Origin: Ophiostoma sp. CBS 140.51 | Lineage: Eukaryota; Ascomycota; Sordariomycetes; Ophiostomatales; Ophiostomataceae | Assembly: GCA_029298735.1 (NCBI GenBank) | Contig: JANSLP010000495.1 | Coordinates: 1 to 17,560, forward strand | Direction: 5' to 3' | DNA length: 17,560 nt | Shown: positions 1-7,693 of the stretch, piece after piece | How positions within the stretch are numbered: position 1 is the stretch's first letter | Layout of the letters: every line of letters begins with the position of its first letter | The notes under the pieces: generated by a model | Databases searched by the model: none | Seen by the model: the letters and a program-made list of their open reading frames with translations, nothing else | What the model was told of the DNA's origin: nothing | Program-made: the position numbers and the translations under genes

Positions 1-3000
1 TCTAATAGTAGGTTTTAGTTCTGTTCTTAATTTTATTTATTTTCAATATATTCTGTTCCACTATAATTTTTTTTACAAAATGAATAAATGAAATGAGAAT
101 ATATTACAATGCGATAGTCATTTTTCTGAATCATTTAAAACAGAAGACAATAGTTAACATCGAATGACGACATCCACTTTCTTTTTTCCTTTCACGATAT
201 TTTCTTCCACACCACTACTGTGTCCAGCTTCTTCACCGCCTCCTCACCGATCGACCGAAGCCGGCCAGTTGCCCTTTTCGTTTCATGTGAAGGACTTTGC
301 AAAAGAACAATGGATAGAAAATCAAGAAAGAGGCAGGTCAATGGTGAGACACCAGATGTGCATGCAATTGCATGCGCTCGTATGCAATTGCATGCACACT
401 TGTTGAGGACCAACCTCTCACAGCTGGCCGCTCGTGTCCCGTGGACAGAGGGAGCTGCAGTGGTAGTCTCCCCAGAATTTTGAACACGATGAAATACGTA
501 ACAATGGCAAGAGCAGAAGAAGACTCCACCGCAAACTTTGGGTCAACCACCGGCACCGTTCCGGTGTAGGGCCGTGCAAACCGTGCATACGGTGGCCCGC
601 CACGTGGGACCCGTCTGGCGATGGATGAAGAGGAAAGGATGCAAACGACGGACGAGAGGGTCAGTCAGTGAGCTTTCGGCCGGTGTTACCAGATCTTTTT
701 GCCGCCAACAATTTCAGTTTGTCACAAGACGACTGTTCATTTCCCCTGCGTCTGTTCTTTCAACCATGTTGGTCTCTTTCTCCTTTTATCGTCCTTGGCC
801 CTGCACATGGTGGATGACAACAGACGGTTGGGTGCAGTGGGCCCAGTTTGGGATGTAGCACCCCTGAAAGTGCCCAAAATATTCTACACCGCTTCCTCGA
901 CAGCGTGGACCTCTGCGGATTCTGCATTGGATGTTTATCGTGACCGACCCAGCTGCGGATGCAGTATCTACAGTGGATATCAATTCATGGTGGACTTTGT
1001 CTAGACAATCTGATTGAAAGCGGCCCATCGGTTCTTTCCCCGCGAAACCTTGGCGGAAAGAAAAGCGAGTAGTTCGCCCGGGGCAAGGAGGTTCCATCGT
1101 GGACGGGAAGCGGGAGTGGACTAGTCTTTGAGATGGAATGAAAGATGTGTTCGTGTGTCTGCTGCTGTTGGGAGAATGTACAGTGATCTTTTGTTATGAC
1201 GAGGCCATTCCGTCGACTTCATTAATGGATGTCACTGACCCAACTAATGGATTGCACAAGCTAACGTGCTGAAATACTTGTGTCTTTTTGTTCTTTTTTG
1301 CAGCGAGACAGCATCATTTCGGTCAAGTAGTGCATGGCTTCGTGCAGCATTCCAGAGAGAGACAAAAAATACCCACCAGAGATACGATGTGAGGGTAATA
1401 TTAGTGGTTTCTGCAGTGAACCGTTCCTGGCCGATGGTTCCTGCTGTGATAGCAACGCCATTTGTAGGAGCGATAGCGAATTTTGACGAGATGCAGGAAG
1501 ATTGATAATAAGGCGACGAGAGTGCCACAACCAATAAACAACAGTAAAGTTGCAATTGACTCAAAGATTCGACCAACAAAACAGCAGCGATCACTTATCC
1601 CCCGCCTTTTGCAGCCCACGCTCACCTCAAAAGATGGTGTGTATTAACGTGGGGAGAGAAAGACGAGAGCCCGAACAGCGGAGGCTCAAGAGGCTCTAGA
1701 GGCAAAGGAGAGGCAAATAGGTGACGATATCCCACGATATGAGAGGCCAAATTGATCCTGTCCGACAACCAAGAGGATGCAGAAACAAGGCACACGACAC
1801 CTGCATCTGCAAGTCGAACTGCACACCTCTTATCTTCTCAGCCCTCCATTTCGTCTGGTATTACTCCGTGTGTTCCACCTCTCTTTCATTTCTTCTTTTC
1901 TGGATGGCTACTGTACGGAACACTGGCTTTGTTCCTTGGCAAAGAGAGGGTGGGCGGCCCAGAACGCTCGTTGGTTATGAGGTTAGTGAACAGGAAGAAA
2001 GGTGTGATAACTCCGTGTGTTCTAAATGGCTTCTGGCTTGTCTTTTCGGCTGTCTTTTGTCGTCTTTTTGCGCTTTTGACAGGCGACCGGGCTCTTCGGG
2101 CGACGGCCTACGGGCGTTAAGCAGACAAGCGAGAGTTCTGTTGGCTCTGAGAGAGAACTATGAAGCAGAAACTAACTGTAATAGGCTCTATTAGTTGGAC
2201 CCTTGGAAAAAGAAGATGAAAGAATAATGAGAGGAAATGGAGCAAAAATAAGACGAAATAAGCGGGCGACAAGACGCGGCCTCTTCTTGGTATTGCTAGT
2301 CAGTCGAAAGGGAAAGCCAAAAAAAGCCAAAACCCGTAGAGAAAGTCACGATACGGTGCATAAAACCGTGTAGACCTGGAGGGTTCTTAAGGTCAACTGA
2401 CTGCCCACAGGTGAGTCACGATGCATGCCAGAAAACGATCAGCAAACTTTCAGTGAGGGCGTTCTCCAAAGGGCCCCCCAAATACCCCCTGCAACCAAAT
2501 GTAAACCCTGCAGCGGGAGACCGGCGGGGTCGGAGGAAGCATGGGCCACGCCCGACAGAAAGTGATGTAATTGCAATTGGCACTGTATTGCGACAGCTCG
2601 TTCTTGCCTCCCGAGCCTCCCCACGACGAACACGAGGGTCGCCCGCTGTCACTTTCCTCGTAGTTGCAGTCGGAGTTGCAGTCGTGTGCCGCAGTCGGAG
2701 GCGAAATTCTAGACTCTCTTTCGTTTATGGTGTCGCTCTTTCCCCCATCTTCCGCGTCCTTTTGTTCGTTTTGGCAGGTGCTCGTGGAGGAAGGTGCGCG
2801 GAGGTGGGCTTGAGGGAGAAAGAGGGACACACACACACATAGGCCTGGGGCGCTGGGGCGCTACTTCCGCAAGCGTTGAATTTGGCGGCGTCCCCTGACA
2901 CCAGTGCGAAAGTAATGCGCCAAAGGGAGAAGTAAAAGAACTGAAGGGAAGGTGTGGATGGCGGGCGCAGTTCATAGTTCGTAGTGTCGTCGCTCATGTT

Positions 3001-3180
3001 TTCCATTTTACTCAATTTATCGTGACTAGTTTTTAAAAGTAGCCAATTTTGTCCTATTTTCCCCTTTTACGTTTCTACACTCGAACAATCTGCACTCTGC
3101 ACAACTCTGCACGCCAGCTGACCGCCCATTTGGGGAGGGATCGTGAACCGAAACTGGAGAATCCGACAAACGCTCCACAC
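1..3180. other. Gene-free upstream region, about 3.2 kb
   Basis: No protein gene can be supported here. The first 160 bases are strongly AT-rich, as expected for sequence downstream of another gene outside the window. The rest is of mixed composition with short open frames on both strands. The longer ones (for example 1244-1594 minus, 1752-2120 plus, 2411-2842 plus) open with GTG or TTG rather than ATG, overlap each other in several frames and show no recognisable motif. No tRNA or rRNA was recognised. Small repeats are present: a CA run at about 2828-2839 and repeated GCAGTCGGAG-like units around 2664-2702. A GTGAGT at 2411-2416 follows a CTGAC and CCCACAG, so splice-like signals exist, but no exon pair could be assembled. 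The likeliest role is long-range promoter sequence or non-coding transcripts. Confidence 0.6.
358..397. repeat. Nested palindrome: 16-bp inverted repeat with 8-nt spacer
   Basis: The arms GTGCATGCAATTGCAT and ATGCAATTGCATGCAC are exact reverse complements and flank the 8-nt spacer GCGCTCGT. Each arm also contains the self-palindromic core ATGCAATTGCAT, so the structure can be read as a head-to-head pair of identical palindromic sites or as one 16-bp hairpin. Nothing in the surrounding 4 kb codes for protein. Its function is unknown. A dimeric transcription-factor site or a structural element are both possible. Confidence 0.85.
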
Positions 3181-3194
3181 TTTTACATTTGCTG

Positions 3195-3262
3195 TTCATC
3201 TCTCTCTCCTCGCTCTCCTCTTATTCCTCTCTGCTCCTCCTCGTCTCCTCCTTCGTCCACAA
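3195..3262 (+). promoter_or_regulatory. CT-rich promoter-like tract upstream of the 742-residue gene
   Basis: This is a long pyrimidine tract on the plus strand, mostly CTCTC, CTCCT and TCGTC units. A second CT-rich block lies at about 3346-3415. Such tracts commonly lie just upstream of transcription starts in filamentous fungi. If transcription starts just after it, the leader of the gene starting at 4067 is about 0.8 kb and contains the upstream ORFs described below. The start site itself is inferred, not seen. Confidence 0.4.
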
Positions 3263-3264
3263 AA

Positions 3265-3273
3265 ATGGAGTAG
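3265..3273 (+). promoter_or_regulatory. Minimal upstream ORF (Met-Glu-stop)
   Basis: This is an ATG GAG TAG triplet series directly after the CT-rich tract. The context is strong for initiation (CACAAAAATGG: A at -3, G at +4). If it lies within the transcript, it is a two-codon uORF about 0.8 kb before the main start. Whether it is transcribed depends on a start site that the sequence does not reveal. Confidence 0.35.
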
Positions 3274-3772
3274 CGGAGCCAGAACCATTTCGCACGAGGT
3301 GCACACCTTTCTCAGGTCTCAATTTCTCGAGTCGGCGACTTGACTCTGACTTTTCTTTATTCTTTATAATTCTCCCTCTCCATCGAGCCAATTTTCTTCA
3401 CCTCCAACAGCCTCCCGGCTCCTCCGCGGTACACCCCTCCATTCGCTCTACCATCGCCGCGTTGCACGACATCCCTGGCCGACCACAGCGAGACCGCTTG
3501 CGAGAAAATAGAACAATTAAAGAAGACCAGAAGAGAAAAGGCTGCACTCATAAGTTGTATACATATTACAAGCATTGCAGACGATTCGCCCTCGATCGGC
3601 GCTTCCAACAACCACAGACACCGGTCGAACAGGTCGAACACAGTACGAGGACGAAAAGGAACATAGTGACAACAGAATTACAACATCCCGTCTCGGTGTC
3701 AGTCTCAGCGTCATTTCTGGGGAAGGACAGTCAGCCAACAATTCTGTACATTTCCACCCAAACAGACACTGC

Positions 3773-4054
3773 ATGAGCAAGCCATGCCTCCGCTTTGAAC
3801 CTCCTCTTGATCATCCCCCGACGCTCGTTTTACTGGCTGCACTGCCGATACTTTCGCCTCACTGCAAGTCTTCGAGTCTTGACGCAACCCTCCCATCATC
3901 CTCCCATCATCCACTTTTACCGCCACCCGCCGGTCTGGACAATCACATTCGCCTCGCATCTTTGTTTAAGTGGACCACGGCGAACCCTGAGACGACCTCG
4001 AACTACGAACATCTTCTATCTTTTCTTCCATCTTTTCTACAAAACATACGTTAA
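3773..4054 (+). other. 93-codon upstream ORF, in frame with the 742-residue gene
   Basis: This ATG-initiated open frame lies inside the presumed leader. It ends at TAA 4052-4054, only 12 nt before the main ATG at 4067 and in the same reading frame. Its predicted product is Ser/Pro/Leu-rich and shows no recognisable domain. It may be a chance open frame, a regulatory uORF that reduces initiation at 4067, or an N-terminal extension reached if the single stop is bypassed or was miscalled. A perfect 11-bp tandem duplication (TCCCATCATCC twice, 3891-3912) lies inside it and suggests weak coding constraint. No convincing intron that would remove the stop was found. Confidence 0.35.
3891..3912 (+). 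repeat. 11-bp perfect tandem duplication
   Basis: The unit TCCCATCATCC occurs twice back to back within the leader of the gene starting at 4067. A copy-number change of one unit would shift the frame of the upstream ORF that contains it. Confidence 0.8.
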
Positions 4055-4066
4055 TCACCCATCCCC

Positions 4067-6295
4067 ATGAGCGGAACACCGACAAACACGGGGCAGCCGG
4101 CCCGCCGCCGGTTTGCTCCCGTACCGATCGAGACTACCTTTGAGCGCTTCCGTAAGAACGGTTCACAGCAGGCACCGGCCGTCCCAACAGCACCAGCCGC
4201 CGAGCTCACACCCTCCCCATCACCCCAGTCCGACACACCGCCAGCCACATTATGGACACTCGACCCGACTAAGCTGCCTGCCCGGGCAAAGCCCGAGAAG
4301 CGCCGCTTTGCGCCGCAGCTAATTGAGTCCTCGCGTCGCTCCCGCCGCGCTGGCGACATTGGCCCAGCTACCCGTCCCACCGACAAGACCGACATCACAC
4401 CCTACCACAACCACATCTATGCTCCCAAGTACCGCAAGAAGCACCGGAAAGTCCAGTCCTTAGCCCGCCGCGAGTCTTGCGACGAAGAGACTGCCGCTCA
4501 TGTCTTTGAGATGCTGGCCCGCGAGGCCGAGAAGCGGTTCATGGAAGAGGCTGCGCTCGCCGCGTTTCCCAACAGCCGCGCCCGTGCTGGTGGTGCCGAG
4601 CATTTCGTGATCCGCGAGGGGTCCGACGATGACGACAGTTCCGAGGGCCAGGGCCGCAGCCGCCAGCAAACTGGCCTGGAAGGCGCGCCCCATCGCACAC
4701 GCCGCGACTCGTACACGGAGGATGTGGGCTGGGCATTGCGTGAGATGCAGGAGCACCACGAGCAGCTGGTCAAGGTGCGTGGCACCTCTATTGCGTCCGG
4801 GTCGCCGTACATTGCGGCCGGCAGCAAGGCCCAGTCGACAGCCGCTGTTACACCCGATGTCACTCTTCCCCGCCCTACACAGCTCGACCGCGTCTCGACC
4901 ATCGACCTGGACCAGATGAGCATCGACAGCCCGCCGACCGACCCCATCTGGACGACTACAGCTCGCCAGCCGACTCAGGACTCGACCATCCAGCCCATTG
5001 GCGAGAACTTTATGCCCTACATTCCCGAGGAACCCTTGGATTTGCCGGGTATCAATGAGGGTTTCCGCGGCATCCCGTCGTACGCGCGCAAGCTCCGGGA
5101 AGCCGAGGGCGACGTCGACGAGGATGACGAGGAAGACCTACTCAGACAGAGCGCTACGCCGGCAGCGCGGCCCATTGGCGAGGTCGCCATGCCGTACATT
5201 CCGGCTGCCTCTGAGAAGCCCGCGACGACGACCGAGGTCAAGTTCACTCCCGACATGGCCACCCAGATTCCCACTGAGACGGGCTTTCGCGGCCGCAACG
5301 CCTACGCCGGCTACCGCAACCGTGACCTATTCGCGTCGGAGCGTGACGTACACAAGCTGCGCAAGAAGTCGCCGCCCATGCTGGGCAAAGAGCTCGTTTT
5401 CCCCAAGTGCGCGTCGCCCAAGCAGACCAAGTTGGAGCCCGAGTTTTTGTGGTCGATTAACGATATTGTCGAGAAGTCGCACAAGGGCGATGGTGCATCG
5501 GGTGGTGGCGCTTCTACCAAAGTGCCTGGACAACCTGGCCTGTGGCACGGTCTCTGTATCGCCAGCGACAAGACACAGGCTATGGTTCCCTTGGAAAGAC
5601 CAGCTTTGTTGGAAACGCCCTTCCCACCGAGCACACCGGGTGATCCCTTTGCCCATGCTTTTAGTCTGAGCGAGCCGGGCACAGTGTATGCGGAGCCCAG
5701 GCCCATTGGCAGCAGTGCCGCTGCGAATGGCACACAGTCGGCTCACGGTAAGACCGCTGGTCACCACACCGAGCCAAAGGGACTCCATATGCTGGCGGGC
5801 CTCGATGAGCGGCTGCGCCAGGAGAAGGCGGCTGCTGAGATCGAGGAGAACATCCAGAACGAGTTTACCGACCGCTTTGTCACGCAAGTGTACAACTATT
5901 TGTCGCTGGGGTACCCCTCCATGGCCTGGTCGTACGATGATGAGCTCTCCAAAATTTCTAGGATATCTGTCGAAGAGCTCGGACAGGATGACGGCAGCGG
6001 CAGTTTCAGCGCCAGTAGTGATGGCGACAGCAATGGTACCCCCGAAGGCTTTCCCACGAGCCCCTCGGCCAAGGGCCACATCTCGTTGGACGACGACGAC
6101 CGCGCAGCAGCGGCCGCATCCCCCGGTAGCGACACGCCTTCTAGTAACAGCAGCAGCTACAACCACGACAGCTGTCCGCGCTGGCGAGCGCTCAAGATTT
6201 ACATTTACGAGTGGGCACGCCAGCACCCGGATCTTAATAGCATCAGTCCATTGGCGTGGGGTGTCAGAGAGCGGCGGGGAAGTTGGGGTGTCTAA
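4067..6295 (+). CDS. Conserved fungal protein of unknown function, largely disordered
   Basis: This is a single open frame of 742 residues. An in-frame TAA lies five codons upstream, so ATG 4067 is the first in-frame start after that stop, although its context (CCCC before ATG) is weak. I do not recognise a named catalytic domain. The first 300 residues are rich in Pro, Ser, Ala and Arg/Lys and look disordered. A motif PIGEnxMPYIP occurs twice (about residues 310-320 and 369-379), each followed by a GFRGxxxYA element. More ordered blocks follow: a KSPPMLGKELVFPKCASP segment (about 434-451), a charged helical segment leading to VTQVYNYLSLGYPS (about 572-640), an acidic Ser-rich linker, and a terminal block with RWRALKIYIYEWARQHP (about 705-721) ending in GVRERRGSWGV. 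From memory this terminal pattern recurs in uncharacterised Pezizomycotina proteins. The long upstream region and leader ORFs suggest regulated expression. Function is not assigned. Confidence 0.85.
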   Translation: MSGTPTNTGQPARRRFAPVPIETTFERFRKNGSQQAPAVPTAPAAELTPSPSPQSDTPPATLWTLDPTKLPARAKPEKRRFAPQLIESSRRSRRAGDIGPATRPTDKTDITPYHNHIYAPKYRKKHRKVQSLARRESCDEETAAHVFEMLAREAEKRFMEEAALAAFPNSRARAGGAEHFVIREGSDDDDSSEGQGRSRQQTGLEGAPHRTRRDSYTEDVGWALREMQEHHEQLVKVRGTSIASGSPYIAAGSKAQSTAAVTPDVTLPRPTQLDRVSTIDLDQMSIDSPPTDPIWTTTARQPTQDSTIQPIGENFMPYIPEEPLDLPGINEGFRGIPSYARKLREAEGDVDEDDEEDLLRQSATPAARPIGEVAMPYIPAASEKPATTTEVKFTPDMATQIPTETGFRGRNAYAGYRNRDLFASERDVHKLRKKSPPMLGKELVFPKCASPKQTKLEPEFLWSINDIVEKSHKGDGASGGGASTKVPGQPGLWHGLCIASDKTQAMVPLERPALLETPFPPSTPGDPFAHAFSLSEPGTVYAEPRPIGSSAAANGTQSAHGKTAGHHTEPKGLHMLAGLDERLRQEKAAAEIEENIQNEFTDRFVTQVYNYLSLGYPSMAWSYDDELSKISRISVEELGQDDGSGSFSASSDGDSNGTPEGFPTSPSAKGHISLDDDDRAAAAASPGSDTPSSNSSSYNHDSCPRWRALKIYIYEWARQHPDLNSISPLAWGVRERRGSWGV

Positions 6296-7693
6296 GACGG
6301 CTGCGAAGCAGCTGTCTCGATGTGACATCGACGACGAAGTCGGAGATGCGTCGACTTGTCAACTTTTCCCCCCTCCACGCCTCCTACGCTCATTTTAATA
6401 TCTTCTTTCTTCACTTTGTTCTGGGCACTGCCCATCACGACTTACGACAGCATCGTTTCTGTGGTTTTATTCTTTCCCTTTTATTCCTAGCCATGTTTAT
6501 CCTGGGAGCATGCCTCTGCCTCCGCCGATACGGCGACGCAGCAGACTCAAATCATACGTTTTTATTATTTTCTACTATTCGTACTCTCTTTTTCTTCTGT
6601 GACAGTTTCTTGTTTGTCTTTCCGAATTCCGTGTATTTATGCCAAGAAAAGCGAACTTCAGACATTGGACTGACAGCGAAGTGGAAGCATAAAAAGCGGA
6701 CAGTATCAATTACATGGACCACCATAGCGATCAGTATTAACTACAATATTGATACACTGGCGTTGCGAAAATCAATTAAAAACATCTGCAACATAGAGAC
6801 TGACTGTGTGTTCTTTCTCGACTATGCTTCCAAGGGATTACCCTTTTTGGCTTTGAATAAAACCAGATATCAACATCCCAAGGAAAAGTCAATCGAACGG
6901 CGTATGCTACCCCAACAAACCCCTCACAAGCAGTATGCCTGGTTGATCAAAGAGATAGGGGGCTTGGAGGTGGACACGTAAGTCCGTTTTAGTAGAGTTT
7001 AGTAGGGGAGACAAGACGAAAAAAAAGGGGTGAGCAGATTCGACAGGGTCCCTTCCCAAAAGATAGCGCCAAGTCTATGGCGGCTTTGGGCTACATCTTG
7101 CGAGCAACACCCGCGAGCACATGCCTACAGGGATGTTCTACAGCGCTGCAACCACAAACGGACTTTGTATTCCACCACCCAACACCTCGGGCGAGACGAG
7201 AGAGAAGGAGCAACCAACCTGCGACTGCTGTATTGCCCCGTCAGCCTCACCACTTTTGCGCTACTTGTCGTAACTCGCTCCGTCGTCCGTCCTTTCTGTT
7301 ATTATTGCTGTTATTATCCTTGTTGCCAGCGATTTCGACGACATACGCACACGATCAGCGACGACCTCCAATTCCTCACCCGCCTCTACGACCAGCGTTT
7401 ACTCTGTCTTCCACCCCTCGACCTTTTGGTTGCCTTGCAGTCGGCGATCTCTTCTTTGGACCTCACAAAAAGGGGCGACGTTGGACTTGGAATTGGAATT
7501 GGACCTGCCGAGTTGACACGACCAGGCTGCAGGAAAGCGAGATACGACTGAGACATCTACCGAGATAAACGAGACGGCACACACGAAACGACGACACTCA
7601 CACGACACCTCCCCTTCCACCCCTATTTTACATCGCGACCTCGACATCTCAGCCCTCTTCTACTCGCAAAACAACCACTTCCTGCTGCCCACG
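6296..7693 (+). other. Spacer: 3' UTR of the 742-residue gene and promoter/leader of the ARMH3 homologue
   Basis: This is a 1.4-kb spacer with no recognisable gene. The left half is AT-rich, with T-rich stretches and an AATAAA-like signal near 6857, consistent with a 3' UTR. The right half has CT-rich and CAC/ACGAC-rich sequence typical of a fungal promoter and leader. Two ATG-initiated open frames are unusually long for a spacer: 6346-6981 (211 codons) and 7077-7568 (163 codons). Neither has a recognisable domain, and both differ in composition from the flanking genes. They are discussed as findings rather than called genes. Confidence 0.6.

Noticed and set aside
1244..1625. Hydrophobic, membrane-protein-like open frames on the minus strand and a signal-peptide-like frame on the plus strand
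   Set aside because: All begin with GTG rather than ATG, overlap each other in three frames, and show no family motif. Hydrophobicity can be explained by T-rich or A-rich DNA.
2411..2842. 143-codon plus-strand frame
   Set aside because: Starts at GTG, is low in recognisable content, overlaps minus-strand frames of similar length, and lies in promoter-like sequence.
3189..3776. 195-codon plus-strand frame through the leader
   Set aside because: Begins at TTG, contains no ATG, and spans the CT-rich promoter tract. Serine- and leucine-rich content is a by-product of CT-rich DNA.
5327..6328. 333-codon open frame on the minus strand
   Set aside because: Antisense shadow of the GC-rich 742-residue gene. 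Its composition follows the sense codons and no domain is visible.
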